Part shown: positions 42,928 through 52,488 of the stretch, piece by piece
Layout of the letters: each line of letters begins with the position of its first letter
Position numbering within the stretch: the first letter of the stretch is position 1
NCBI GenBank assembly: GCA_000621765.1
Contig: JHXJ01000007.1
Coordinates: forward strand, 62,001 to 126,000
From: Ruminococcaceae bacterium AB4001
GTDB taxonomy: Bacteria; Bacillota; Clostridia; Saccharofermentanales; Saccharofermentanaceae
Direction of reading: 5' to 3'
Length of the DNA: 64,000 nt
Notes under the pieces: model-generated
The model's database searches: none
The model's input: only the letters and a program-made list of their open reading frames with translations
What the model was told of the DNA's origin: nothing
Position numbers and translations under genes: made by a program

Positions 42928-44682
42928 ATGATCAAGTTAATACATAGAATCGTCGAAGCTGCCGGCAAGAGAAAGCTTCGGATCAGACTGGCTTATATCT
43001 TTTGCTTCATAAAGGGACTTCTCATGAAGAGCCCAGTCATAGTAGCCTTTCTTGTCATTGACAGATTCTTACAAGGAAATGATGTTTCTGATCTGTTTAT
43101 GAAGGCTTCGATCGCCATGGCTGCGATCCTTCTGCTTCAGATCTTTGCCCAGTATATTGGTGACAGGCTTCAGTCGGCAACAGGCTTTGAGATGTTTGCC
43201 GACATGAGGATCGCCATTGGTGAGCATCTTAAGAATCTTCCGATGGGTTACTACACTGAAGGCAATATAGGCAAGATCTCATCGATCCTCACGACAGATA
43301 TGTCCATGGTCGAGGAAGTGTGCATGTCACAGATCGCACAGCTTATGACGTATTTCTTCTCTGAAGCGATCATGATCATATTCCTGTTTGTTTTCGATTA
43401 CAGGGTAGGCATTGTCGGCCTGGTCACTACCGCTGCGATAATCTTATGCGGAAAGGCTTCACAGAAGCAGATCCAGAAGCATTCCGATATGCGTCAGGCA
43501 CAGGCGGAAAGACTTACTTCAGCCGTAATCGATTACACAGAAGGAATGAACATAATAAAGACATTCAATATGCTTGGCAAGTCTTCCAAGGATCTGACTG
43601 ATAATTTCGACAAGAGCTGCAAGGAAAACATCAAGTTCGAACATGTGGTACATCCCTGGAATATCAGACTCGGAGTAATCTTCGCCACAGGTTCGGCTCT
43701 TACTCTCGGAGTCTGCGGGCTTCTTGTTATGAACGGCATTATCACAACCTCGGCCTTTGTTGCCATGATGCTTTTCTTATTTGATCTCTATGTGCCGGTA
43801 TATGCGCTCTATAACGAATCCACAAGGCTTACGGTCATGAGCGCCTGCATGGACAGGATAGAAGAGGTTCTGGCTGTTCCGGAACTTGATGACAGCGGAA
43901 AATGCATCTTCCCGAAGAAATATGAAGGCGCGGAAGTCGAATTCGAGAATGTCACTTTCGCATATGACGAGAAGGAAGTATTGAAGAATATCTCGTTTAA
44001 GATGGAGCCTAATACAATGACTGCCGTTGTAGGTCCTTCAGGAAGCGGAAAGAGCACTATTGCAAATCTCCTGGCAAGATTCTGGGATGTTAATTCCGGA
44101 ACTGTAAGGATCAAGGGTGTCAATATCAGGGACGTTTCCATGCAGCAACTGATGCAGCAGATAAGCATGGTGTTCCAGCGTGTATATCTTTTCCAGGACA
44201 CCATTTATAACAACATCGTTATGGGACGTCCTGATGCAACAAAAGAAGAGGTTATTGAGGCTGCGAAAAAAGCCCGTTGCTATGACTTCATTATGGCTCT
44301 CCCGGATGGTTTTGACACTGTGATCGGTGAAGGCGGCGCGACATTATCAGGCGGCGAGAAGCAGCGTATCTCAATAGCAAGATGCATCCTTAAAGATTCT
44401 CCAATCGTAATTCTGGATGAAGCTACAGCTTCAGTAGATGCTGATAACGAGAGTCTTATTCAGGAAGCTATCAGCGAACTGGTAAAGGATAAGACTTTGC
44501 TCGTCATTGCACACAGGCTGAAGACCATAAGAAGTGCAGATGAGATCCTTGTAGTCGATGACGGCATTATCAAAGAGCGCGGTACACATGCCGAGCTTAT
44601 GGAAAAAGGCGGTTTATACAAAAACTTCACTGAAAAGATCAACTCAGATATTGCTTGGAAGAAAGGAGAAAAAACAGCATGA
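42928..44682 (+). CDS. Exporter-fold ABC transporter, pair 3 second subunit
   Basis: 584 aa. Start after GGAGGGAGTATAAGACT. Membrane part carries SATGFEMFADMRIAIGEHLK and GNIGKISSILTTDMSMVEEV. ATPase: GPSGSGKSTIANLL, MVFQRVYLFQDT, LSGGEKQRISIARCI, VILDEATASVDADNE, IAHR. Paralogue of 54927. Its stop overlaps the ECF S gene (ATGA), tying the ABC pair and ECF set 2 into one transcript. Confidence 0.82.
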   Translation: MIKLIHRIVEAAGKRKLRIRLAYIFCFIKGLLMKSPVIVAFLVIDRFLQGNDVSDLFMKASIAMAAILLLQIFAQYIGDRLQSATGFEMFADMRIAIGEHLKNLPMGYYTEGNIGKISSILTTDMSMVEEVCMSQIAQLMTYFFSEAIMIIFLFVFDYRVGIVGLVTTAAIILCGKASQKQIQKHSDMRQAQAERLTSAVIDYTEGMNIIKTFNMLGKSSKDLTDNFDKSCKENIKFEHVVHPWNIRLGVIFATGSALTLGVCGLLVMNGIITTSAFVAMMLFLFDLYVPVYALYNESTRLTVMSACMDRIEEVLAVPELDDSGKCIFPKKYEGAEVEFENVTFAYDEKEVLKNISFKMEPNTMTAVVGPSGSGKSTIANLLARFWDVNSGTVRIKGVNIRDVSMQQLMQQISMVFQRVYLFQDTIYNNIVMGRPDATKEEVIEAAKKARCYDFIMALPDGFDTVIGEGGATLSGGEKQRISIARCILKDSPIVILDEATASVDADNESLIQEAISELVKDKTLLVIAHRLKTIRSADEILVVDDGIIKERGTHAELMEKGGLYKNFTEKINSDIAWKKGEKTA

Positions 44683-45263
44683 AGAAGTTTGAAGTAAAAG
44701 ATTTAATTAACATCGGTATCTATACGGCATTGCATTTCCTTTGTATCTTTCTGGTAGCGATGCTCGGTTTTATCCCGCAGGCATTTATATTTGCAGGGAT
44801 CATTGAGGGCTTCCTTGGAGCTATTCCGATAATGATCTTCTTAACAAAGGTCAAGAAGTTCGGCATGATCACGATCATGGGATTGCTTCTCGGTCTTATC
44901 ACATTACTGATGGGAAGACCCTGGCCCTGTGTTGTAATCGGACTTGCTGCAGGACTCATCACGGATCTTATCTGGATGAAAGCTGATTTCAGCAAGATCA
45001 AATTCGGCCCTGTGTGCTGCGGCACAATGATGCTCTGGACAGCCGGTATGGGACTTCCCCTGTTCTTTGGCTACAGAGACAGCTATCTTGCCAATCTTGA
45101 AGAGGGATATGGCAAGGAGTATGTAGAGGTCATAAGATCGCTTACACCTGACTGGATGTTCATCGGAATGATAATCATTGCAGTTGTCGGCGGATTCCTG
45201 GGCGGTCTTTTTGCCAAGAGGATCTTAAGAAAGCATTTTGCCAAGGCAAATCTTGTTGAATGA
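44679..45263 (+). CDS. ECF transporter S component, MptD-like (copy 2)
   Basis: 194 aa; ATG 44679 after AAAGGAG, overlapping the ABC stop. MKKFEVKDLINIGIYTALHF and VKKFGMITIMGLLLGLITLL are the MptD-family segments, six helices. Paralogue of 17947. It sits in the same operon as IrtAB/YbtPQ-like ABC genes. S components bind small nutrients; the ligand is unknown. Confidence 0.82.
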   Translation: MKKFEVKDLINIGIYTALHFLCIFLVAMLGFIPQAFIFAGIIEGFLGAIPIMIFLTKVKKFGMITIMGLLLGLITLLMGRPWPCVVIGLAAGLITDLIWMKADFSKIKFGPVCCGTMMLWTAGMGLPLFFGYRDSYLANLEEGYGKEYVEVIRSLTPDWMFIGMIIIAVVGGFLGGLFAKRILRKHFAKANLVE

Positions 45264-45961
45264 GAAAACTCGATCCGAGAACAAAACTGCTATTACTTGT
45301 AGTTATAAACGTAGTAATGATGACTGGAAAGATCACGGGCATATTCGTGCCCGTGAGGATCGTCTTTGCCCTGATCCCGTTTTTTCTGATGATGCGGGAG
45401 ACCTGGTTCAGAGGTTCATTTATCTATTTTTTCCTGTATCTTTATGTATTTCTGTTTGAGCGGTTTACGCTGCAGGACATCCATCCGGTGCTCCTCATCA
45501 TATTGCTGTTTACGACCGGCTTACTGTCGCGCTTCCTCGCGGGAGTAATGATGGCGTATTACCTGATGAAGACCACTACGGTAAGTGAGTTCGTTACGTC
45601 TATGGAACGGATGCATATTCCGAAGGTGATCGTAATACCGTTTGCGGTAATGTTCCGCTTTTTCCCGACTTTGAAAGAGGAGTGGCAGGATGTTAAGAAC
45701 GCCATGAAGATGAGAGGGATTGGACTTGCAGGAAGAAATCCTCTGGATGTTTTGGAATATGTCATGGTCCCTATTCTTATGTCGGTTTCAAAGATCGCGG
45801 ATGAACTCTCGGCGGCATCAATGACCAAGTGTCTTTCCGTTGACGGGAAGAGGACTCATATAGCAAAAGTCGGATTCTCATTCCTGGATATCATTATGTT
45901 CCTGTGTGCTGCAGCAGGGCTTTTCGCACACATATTCTTAGGAGGTGTAATCGGAACATGA
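45260..45961 (+). CDS. ECF transporter T component (copy 2)
   Basis: 233 aa, starting within the S stop (ATGA). MRKLDPRTKLLLLVVINVVM opening, about five helices, first coupling motif KNAMKMRGIG kept. The second motif, ITRGL in copy 1, is MTKCL here, losing the Arg-Gly pair; coupling to the ATPase may differ. It overlaps the ATPase gene by 4 nt. Confidence 0.85.
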   Translation: MRKLDPRTKLLLLVVINVVMMTGKITGIFVPVRIVFALIPFFLMMRETWFRGSFIYFFLYLYVFLFERFTLQDIHPVLLIILLFTTGLLSRFLAGVMMAYYLMKTTTVSEFVTSMERMHIPKVIVIPFAVMFRFFPTLKEEWQDVKNAMKMRGIGLAGRNPLDVLEYVMVPILMSVSKIADELSAASMTKCLSVDGKRTHIAKVGFSFLDIIMFLCAAAGLFAHIFLGGVIGT

Positions 45962-47358
45962 TCACATTTTCGAATATCAACTTCCATTATAAGAATAATA
46001 GGACCGACAAGGGTAATCTCATTGATATCAGTCTGACAATTGAAGATGGTGAACTGATCGTCCTTACGGGCGAGAGCGGATGCGGCAAGACTACGTTTAC
46101 CAGGCTGATAAACGGACTTGCGCCCAATTACTATCCCGGAACAGTTACGGGTGAATTGTATCTTGACGGTGAGAACATCATCGGAAAGTCAGTAGCTGAA
46201 CTGGGAAGGACTGTCGGTAGCGTTTTCCAGAACCCGAGAAGCCAGTTCTTCAATGTCGATACAGACAGCGAACTGGCATTTGCTGCGGAGAATATCGCAA
46301 TGGATCCTTCCGAGATAATCAGGAGAATGGATGAGGTCACTGAAGAACTGGATCTTACGGAACTTAGAGGCTGCAGTATCTTTGAACTCTCAGGCGGCGA
46401 GAAGCAGCGGATCGCATGTGGCAGTGTAGCCGTTATGCATCCTAAGGTAATCGTCCTTGATGAACCGTCTTCGAATCTTGATGCCGAATCCATTGAAAAG
46501 CTTAAATGCGTACTTGCGAAATGGAAGAAACAGGGCAAGACCATAATAATTGCCGAACACCGCCTGTTCTTCCTCAGGGAACTAGCTGACCGCCTTATTG
46601 TGATGAAAGACGGCAGGATCACCAATGTATTTGAACGTGATGAAATGAGCGAGCTGAGCGCATCGCTTAAGGAAATGGGTATCAGACCGCTTGTAGAACC
46701 GGAGCTTATAGTCAGAAGATCTGTTGAGGGCATCAGGAATTATATCAGGATAGAGCATTTCAAGTATTCTTATGACAGAAAGACAGTAGCACTTTCCGTA
46801 GACAATATGAGCCTTCCCGGAAATCAGGTAGTAGCGATCATCGGAAATAACGGCGCAGGCAAGAGTACTTTCCTTAAGTGCCTGTGCGGCATCTATAAGA
46901 CAAAAAAGGATAAGATCACATTGAACGGCAGCCGCTGGAAAAGAAAACTAAGATACAGGGATTGTTATCTTGTTTTCCAGGACGTTAACCATCAGCTGTT
47001 CACCGAGAGTGTCTTGGATGAACTGATAATCGGCATGGATGATTCGTTAAGCGAAGATGTGAAGAAAGAAAAGGCTTTAGAGATCCTGGAACGCTTCGGC
47101 ATCAGGGATCTTGCTGACCATCATCCGATGGCTCTGTCCGGAGGGCAGAAACAAAGGGTTGCTATCGCATCGAGTGTAGCTGCAGGCAGAGACATTATTC
47201 TGATGGATGAACCTACAAGCGGCATGGATGAGCTTAATATGATGCGTCTGTCACAGGAACTGAAGCGCCTTAAAGAGGCGGGCAAGACCATCTATGTCGT
47301 AACGCACGATTACGAGTTCATTAATGAATGCTGTGATTCGGTGATCAGGCTCGCGTGA
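45958..47358 (+). CDS. ECF transporter ATPase, duplicated nucleotide-binding domains (copy 2)
   Basis: 466 aa, two ABC ATPase domains. ATG 45958 follows GGAGGTG with 8 nt spacing. Domain 1: GESGCGKTTFTR, FQNPRSQFF, LSGGEKQRIACG, VLDEPSSNLD. Domain 2: GNNGAGKSTFLK, LSGGQKQRVAIA, ILMDEPTSGMD. Powers ECF set 2. The 47359-47492 gap after it is AT-rich, with no gene seen. Confidence 0.9.
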   Translation: MITFSNINFHYKNNRTDKGNLIDISLTIEDGELIVLTGESGCGKTTFTRLINGLAPNYYPGTVTGELYLDGENIIGKSVAELGRTVGSVFQNPRSQFFNVDTDSELAFAAENIAMDPSEIIRRMDEVTEELDLTELRGCSIFELSGGEKQRIACGSVAVMHPKVIVLDEPSSNLDAESIEKLKCVLAKWKKQGKTIIIAEHRLFFLRELADRLIVMKDGRITNVFERDEMSELSASLKEMGIRPLVEPELIVRRSVEGIRNYIRIEHFKYSYDRKTVALSVDNMSLPGNQVVAIIGNNGAGKSTFLKCLCGIYKTKKDKITLNGSRWKRKLRYRDCYLVFQDVNHQLFTESVLDELIIGMDDSLSEDVKKEKALEILERFGIRDLADHHPMALSGGQKQRVAIASSVAAGRDIILMDEPTSGMDELNMMRLSQELKRLKEAGKTIYVVTHDYEFINECCDSVIRLA

Positions 47359-47493
47359 TCCACAGGGAGTTATATTACATTCCGCCGTCCCGTAATAAAA
47401 TATTAGCCCTAAAATGATTTTCATTCCGAAATAAAAAAGGCTGAAAATTCCCAAAATTCAACGATCTTTTAGCATTATCAGTATGAAGTGCTC

Positions 47494-47546
47494 TTTAAAA
47501 CCTACCAAATTGATATATAATTCTTTTGAAGTTAGACGCGTCTAAC
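47494..47546 (+). promoter_or_regulatory. suf promoter with perfect DtxR-box-like palindrome
   Basis: TTTAAA (47494-47499), 16-nt spacer, TATAAT (47516-47521). GTTAGACGCGTCTAAC (47531-47546) is a fully symmetrical 16-bp palindrome, the best copy in the window, over the start region. Confidence 0.72.
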
Positions 47547-47572
47547 AATTATATGGAAATGGGGTTACAGAA

Positions 47573-48313
47573 ATGGCACTTTTAGAAATTAAAAATCTCA
47601 AGGTTGCAGTAGAGGACAAGACGATCCTTAACGGTGTCGATCTCAAGATCGAACCGGGCGAGATCCATGTTCTCATGGGACAGAACGGTGTGGGAAAGTC
47701 AACTCTTGTATCGGCTGTAATGGGCGATCCATCTTACGAAGTTGAGGGCGGACAGATCCTTTTCGACGGCGAGGACATTACTGATGCATCTCCTGACGAG
47801 AGAGCAAGAAAGGGAATCTTCATGTCGTTCCAGAATCCTTTGGAGATTCCGGGCGTTACGATGGAGAACTTCTTAAGGACGGCAAGAGGTTCCATCAGGG
47901 GAACGAAGGAAAAGATCGTTGCATTCAGACGCGAACTTGAAGAGAAGATGGATGCTCTCGGCATGGATCACGCATATGCGGACAGATACCTTAATGTGGG
48001 CTTTTCCGGCGGCGAGAAGAAGAAAGCAGAGATACTGCAGCTCCTTATGCTCCAGCCTAAGCTCGCTTTCCTCGATGAGACGGATTCAGGTCTTGACGTC
48101 GATGCAGTTAAAACAGTAACTGAAGGTATAAAGCACTTCCACAACAAGGAGAACTCTTTGGTCATCATTACTCATAATGCAAGCATCCTTGACGGACTTG
48201 ATGTTGATAAGGTTCATGTTATCGGCAAGTGCAAGATCTTAAGAACAGGAGACAGAAGTCTTATCGACAGGATCAATGAATTCGGTTATGCCTCAGTAAC
48301 GGAAGAGGTGTGA
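47573..48313 (+). CDS. sufC: Fe-S cluster assembly ATPase SufC
   Basis: 246 aa. ABC ATPase of the SufBCD scaffold: Walker A GQNGVGKSTLVS (about residue 38), FQNPLEIPGVTMENF, signature FSGGEKKKAEILQLL, Walker B LAFLDETDSGLD. The EKKKAE variation after SGG is diagnostic for SufC. First gene of sufCBDSU, start after a GGGG site. Confidence 0.95.
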   Translation: MALLEIKNLKVAVEDKTILNGVDLKIEPGEIHVLMGQNGVGKSTLVSAVMGDPSYEVEGGQILFDGEDITDASPDERARKGIFMSFQNPLEIPGVTMENFLRTARGSIRGTKEKIVAFRRELEEKMDALGMDHAYADRYLNVGFSGGEKKKAEILQLLMLQPKLAFLDETDSGLDVDAVKTVTEGIKHFHNKENSLVIITHNASILDGLDVDKVHVIGKCKILRTGDRSLIDRINEFGYASVTEEV

Positions 48314-48315
48314 TC

Positions 48316-49731
48316 ATGTTTGAAGTAGAAGAGAAAACCAGGGTAGATGCGATCGACCGCACCCTGTACGATTTTAAGGACAAGCTTGATCCTGCCATGA
48401 TCGTTAATTCCGGTCTTACAGAAAAAGTTGTAAGACAGATCTCACTGGAAAAGGAAGATCTTGAATGGATGACAGAATTCAGGCTTGAAGCACTGAAGAC
48501 TTATAACTCACTTGATATCCCCACATGGGGACCGCCTATAGACGGTCTTGATATGGATAACATCATTACCTATGTCCGTCCGAAGGGTGAGATGAGCGCG
48601 AAATGGGAGGATGTTCCGGAAGATATCAAGAATACGTTCGAGAAGCTCGGTATTCCCCAGTCTGAGCGTTTGTCACTGGCCGGAGTAGGTGCCCAGTACG
48701 ATTCCGAGATCGTATACCATAATGTCCGGAAAGAAGTTGAAGCACAGGGCGTTATCTATACTGATATCGAGAGCGCTCTAAAGGGTGATATGGCTGATGT
48801 AGTGAGGTCACACTTCATGAAGCTTATTCCTCCAACAGACCATAAGTTTGCGGCTCTTCACGGCGCGGTATGGTCAGGCGGCTCATTCGTATACGTTCCC
48901 AAGGGCGTATCAGTGGAGATCCCTTTGCAGTCTTATTTCAGACTCAATGCTCCCGGCGCGGGACAGTTTGAGCATACATTGATCATTGTTGAAGACGATG
49001 CATATCTGCATTTTATCGAAGGCTGTTCAGCACCGAAGTATAACATTGCAAACCTCCATGCCGGATGCGTTGAGATCTTTATCGGTAAGAATTCACGTGT
49101 CAGATATTCGACGATCGAGAACTGGTCCAAGAACATGTATAACCTGAATTCCAAGCGTGCTCTTGTTGAAGAGGGCGGAATAATCGAATGGGTATCAGGT
49201 TCATTCGGTTCCCACACGTCATATCTCTATCCAATGAGCATCCTCAAGGGTGATAATTCCAGAATGGAATATACGGGCATTACTTTCGCCGGTGAAGGCC
49301 AGGAGCTTGATACGGGCGCTAAGGTAATCCATATGGGAAGAAATACAAGTTCTCATATCACTACTAAATCGATCTCCAGAGACGGTGGCAAGTCCAACTT
49401 CAGATCCGAAGTTAAGATCACCCGTGAAGCAGAAAACAGCAAGTCCGCAGTTACCTGTGAGTCCCTGATGCTTGACGACCAGTCCAGATCGGACACGATT
49501 CCTGTATCAGATATCAGGAACAGCAAGGTCGATATCGGTCATGAAGCAAAGATCGGAAGGATCAGTGAAGATTCCATTTTCTATCTTATGAGCAGGGGCT
49601 TATCCGAAGACGATGCCAAAGCTCTTATCGTAGGCGGTTTTGCCGAGCCGATCGCGAAGGAACTTCCGGTCGAGTATGCGGTTGAGATGAACAACCTTAT
49701 CAATCTTGAGATGAAAGGCAGCATAGGCTGA
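48316..49731 (+). CDS. sufB: Fe-S cluster scaffold SufB
   Basis: 471 aa. ATG 48316 follows GAGGTG (48305-48310); a GTG at 48310 lies within that site. Contains HGAVWSGGSFVYVPKGVSVE, the SufB beta-helix with EGCSAPKY and ESLMLDDQSRSDTIP, ending in ARIGR-like HEAKIGRISEDSIFYLMSRG. Forms the SufBC2D complex on which Fe-S clusters are built. Confidence 0.95.
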   Translation: MFEVEEKTRVDAIDRTLYDFKDKLDPAMIVNSGLTEKVVRQISLEKEDLEWMTEFRLEALKTYNSLDIPTWGPPIDGLDMDNIITYVRPKGEMSAKWEDVPEDIKNTFEKLGIPQSERLSLAGVGAQYDSEIVYHNVRKEVEAQGVIYTDIESALKGDMADVVRSHFMKLIPPTDHKFAALHGAVWSGGSFVYVPKGVSVEIPLQSYFRLNAPGAGQFEHTLIIVEDDAYLHFIEGCSAPKYNIANLHAGCVEIFIGKNSRVRYSTIENWSKNMYNLNSKRALVEEGGIIEWVSGSFGSHTSYLYPMSILKGDNSRMEYTGITFAGEGQELDTGAKVIHMGRNTSSHITTKSISRDGGKSNFRSEVKITREAENSKSAVTCESLMLDDQSRSDTIPVSDIRNSKVDIGHEAKIGRISEDSIFYLMSRGLSEDDAKALIVGGFAEPIAKELPVEYAVEMNNLINLEMKGSIG

Positions 49732-49744
49732 CAGGGGTAATGTT

Positions 49745-50767
49745 ATGAGTTACAGAGTAAATACTATTCCGATGCCTACATGGAACCACCTGAAGGTTAA
49801 TTATGCACCGGATGTTTTCGAGAGAGACGTAAATAAGTCTGAGAAATTAAGAAGCTATTCCGTAAGTAATGTTTTCGATGATATGTTAAGTGGCGCAGGC
49901 TCTGACTTCGACAACGATGTAAAGGCAAATGCTTCGGTGATTAAGTGCAAGAACGTGGCTGCAAAAAGTGGGGATAACATCTTCGTATCAGAGTATAAGG
50001 AAGGTGTTGTAAGAGAATGCCTTGAAGTGTTTGATGGTGCTGAAGCAGAACTGGTTCAAATAATCGCTTCTGAGAATAAAGAACAATTAGATATCCTTAC
50101 TCAGGTTTATGCTCACAAAGATGCTAAAGTAAGGCTTTATCTGCTTAATCTGTCAGGCATCAGATCCGATGTAAGAAGCGGAGTTGCGATCAAGGCTGAA
50201 GAGAATGCTGATATAGAAGTCGTCAGGATAGCAATCGGAAGCCATCGTGCACTTTACGGCATCCGTTCAGAACTGATGGGTGATAGCAGCCGCTGTAATG
50301 TAACGACTGCTTATCTTGCCGACAATGACGAAGTGCTTGATATGAATGACAGTACCAACTTCTATGGCAAGGAAACGTTCTCTGAGATCAAGGCGATTGG
50401 CCTTCTTTCAGGACGTGCATATAAGACCTTGAGGGAGACTGTTGATTTCAAGCGCGGATGCGTGCATGCGATCGGCCATGAAGGTGAGGATACCGTCATG
50501 CTTTCTGATGAGGTAACGAACCTTACGACACCACTTATCCTTTGCGGAGAAGAGTGGGTCGAGGGAATGCATGCGGCAACTACTACAAGACTTGATGACG
50601 ATATGCTCTTCTATTTGCAGTCAAGAGGTGTGCCGCTTAGAGACGCGAAGCGCCTGATCATTGAATCCAGGTTCTCGCCTGTTGTCGACATGATCGCTAA
50701 TGAAGATATTAAAAACAGAGTTATGAAATCAATGGGAGATAGACTCGATGCTCTCTCAGTATTATAA
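49745..50767 (+). CDS. sufD: Fe-S cluster scaffold SufD
   Basis: 340 aa, shorter than E. coli SufD (~420). Start after CAGGGGTAATGTT. The C-terminal half keeps the SufB/D plan (YGKETFSEIKAIGLLSGRAY, HAIGHEGEDTVMLSDEV, YLQSRGVPLRDAKRLIIESR). Variation in the N-terminus is normal for clostridial SufD. Overlaps sufS by 20 nt. Confidence 0.88.
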   Translation: MSYRVNTIPMPTWNHLKVNYAPDVFERDVNKSEKLRSYSVSNVFDDMLSGAGSDFDNDVKANASVIKCKNVAAKSGDNIFVSEYKEGVVRECLEVFDGAEAELVQIIASENKEQLDILTQVYAHKDAKVRLYLLNLSGIRSDVRSGVAIKAEENADIEVVRIAIGSHRALYGIRSELMGDSSRCNVTTAYLADNDEVLDMNDSTNFYGKETFSEIKAIGLLSGRAYKTLRETVDFKRGCVHAIGHEGEDTVMLSDEVTNLTTPLILCGEEWVEGMHAATTTRLDDDMLFYLQSRGVPLRDAKRLIIESRFSPVVDMIANEDIKNRVMKSMGDRLDALSVL

Positions 50768-51974
50768 AAAAGACTTTAAGATACTTAGCAAGCTCGAAAA
50801 CGATATGCGCCTGGTATATCTCGATAACGCTGCGACAACGCAGAAGCCGGATGTGGTGCTGGCTGCCGTTAAGAGATATTACACAGCTGATAATGCTAAC
50901 CCTCACAGGGGAGTTTACGAGCTTGCAATGAGAGCGACTGATGTACATGAGAATGCAAGAAGTGTAATTGCAGCTTTTCTGAATGCCGAGCGGGCTGAGG
51001 AGATAATCTTCACCCGCAACGCAACAGAAGCGTTAAATCTAGTAGCTTACAGTTACGGTCTTGCTAATCTTAAAACAGATGATGAGATAGCGGTTGCCAT
51101 ATCGGAACATCACAGCAATCTCGTTCCGTGGCAGCGTGTAGCCGAAGCAACCGGCGCTAAAATTGTTTATCTCTATCCAAACGAACAGGGTGAATATACC
51201 GAAGAAGAACTGACTTCAAAGATTGGGAAATCCACAAAGATCCTGGCCATGGCCCATGTTTCCAATGTGTTGGGAATAGAGAATCCTGTAAAGTTTGCTA
51301 CAAGGTTAGTCCATCAGAACGGCGGAATAGCTGTTATAGACTGTGCCCAGAGCGTTGCTCATATGAAAGTGGATGTCAGGGACATAGATGCTGATTTTGT
51401 GGCGTTCTCCGGACATAAGATCTATGCTCCGATGGGCATAGGTGTACTGTACGGCAAATATGATTTGCTTGATGCAATGCCTCCGTTCTTAAGCGGCGGC
51501 GACATGATATCTCACGTTCATGAGAGCGGCACAACATATGCCAAGCCCCCAAGAAAATTCGAAGCAGGAACATGCAATCTGGGTGATGAAGCGGGCCTTG
51601 TCGAAGCAATCCGTTATGTGGAACGGATAGATATAGATAAGATCAGAGAACACGAGACAGAACTTTGTAAGAAAGCACTGGAGGGTCTTAATTCTCTTGG
51701 CGGGATCGATATCTATCCCTCAGTATCAAGCAAGAGCCGTAGTCTTATATCTTTTAACATCAGAGGCGTTCATCCTCATGATGCAGCAACGATAATGGAT
51801 TCATATGGAGTATGTGTCCGTGCGGGCCATCACTGTGCAGAACCTCTGATGGAAAGACTCGGGATAGGTTCATGTCTTCGAGCAAGCTTTGCAATCTATA
51901 ACGACATGGAAGATGTCGATATTTTTATCCGCTCTGTTGAGCAGACAAGGAAGGTGATGGGAATTGGATCTTAA
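50748..51974 (+). CDS. sufS: Cysteine desulfurase SufS
   Basis: 408 aa. PLP enzyme that takes sulfur from cysteine. YLDNAATTQKP opening; ISEHHSNLVPWQ; PLP Lys in AFSGHKIYAPMGIG (about residue 224); active-site Cys in RAGHHCAEPLMERL (about 363), the group II pattern. The sulfur goes to SufU encoded next. Cysteine supply probably depends on cysE in this window. Confidence 0.95.
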   Translation: MLSQYYKKDFKILSKLENDMRLVYLDNAATTQKPDVVLAAVKRYYTADNANPHRGVYELAMRATDVHENARSVIAAFLNAERAEEIIFTRNATEALNLVAYSYGLANLKTDDEIAVAISEHHSNLVPWQRVAEATGAKIVYLYPNEQGEYTEEELTSKIGKSTKILAMAHVSNVLGIENPVKFATRLVHQNGGIAVIDCAQSVAHMKVDVRDIDADFVAFSGHKIYAPMGIGVLYGKYDLLDAMPPFLSGGDMISHVHESGTTYAKPPRKFEAGTCNLGDEAGLVEAIRYVERIDIDKIREHETELCKKALEGLNSLGGIDIYPSVSSKSRSLISFNIRGVHPHDAATIMDSYGVCVRAGHHCAEPLMERLGIGSCLRASFAIYNDMEDVDIFIRSVEQTRKVMGIGS

Positions 51975-52398
51975 TAATTTATATTCTCAGATAATAACGG
52001 AAAACAGCCGTGCTGCTCACAACAGAAGGCCTGTGCCCGGTGCGACATTAAGTCTTGAAGGAAACAATCCTTCATGCGGTGATGATATCGTTCTTCAGGT
52101 TAAGATCGAGAACGGCATCATTGAAGATTTAGGCTTTGTTGGAACTGGTTGTGCTATATCACAGGCATCCGCATCTCTTATGATCGATCTCATTAAGGGA
52201 AAGACCGTTGAAGAAGCAAAAAGCCTTGTAGATCTTTATCTGCGCATGATAAAAGGCGAAGCTGACGAAAAGGAATATATAGACAGGCTTGAAGACTGCT
52301 CAGCTTTAGCCGGTGTGTCGAAGGTTCCTGCCAGGGTAAAGTGTGCGGTGCTCGCATGGCACACGCTTGAAGATGCTCTGAATAATCAAAACGTTTGA
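51964..52398 (+). CDS. sufU: Sulfur transfer protein SufU
   Basis: 144 aa. TTG start at 51964 within the end of sufS, preceded by AAGGTGATGGGAA. The three zinc/sulfur Cys are present: Cys38 (NPSCGDD), Cys63 (GTGCAIS) and Cys112 (LEDCSAL), plus Cys127 (RVKCAVLAWHTLEDAL). SufU relays persulfide from SufS to SufBCD. Last suf gene. Confidence 0.93.
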   Translation: MDLNNLYSQIITENSRAAHNRRPVPGATLSLEGNNPSCGDDIVLQVKIENGIIEDLGFVGTGCAISQASASLMIDLIKGKTVEEAKSLVDLYLRMIKGEADEKEYIDRLEDCSALAGVSKVPARVKCAVLAWHTLEDALNNQNV

Positions 52399-52408
52399 TA
52401 GTTTTAAG

Positions 52409-52475
52409 TTGACATAAAAATGAACGTGTGATAAAACAATTACCGATAATCAGATTATCGGTAATTTATTTTTTG
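52409..52475 (+). promoter_or_regulatory. Promoter and 27-bp palindromic operator of TetR 3
   Basis: TTGACA (52409-52414), 17-nt spacer, TAAAAC (52432-52437). Immediately after, ATTACCGATAATC (52439-52451), A, and GATTATCGGTAAT (52453-52465) form a perfect inverted repeat followed by TTATTTTTTG. Position suggests a TetR-3 operator; because of the T run it could also end suf transcription. Confidence 0.65.
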
Positions 52476-52488
52476 AAAGAGGATTTTA

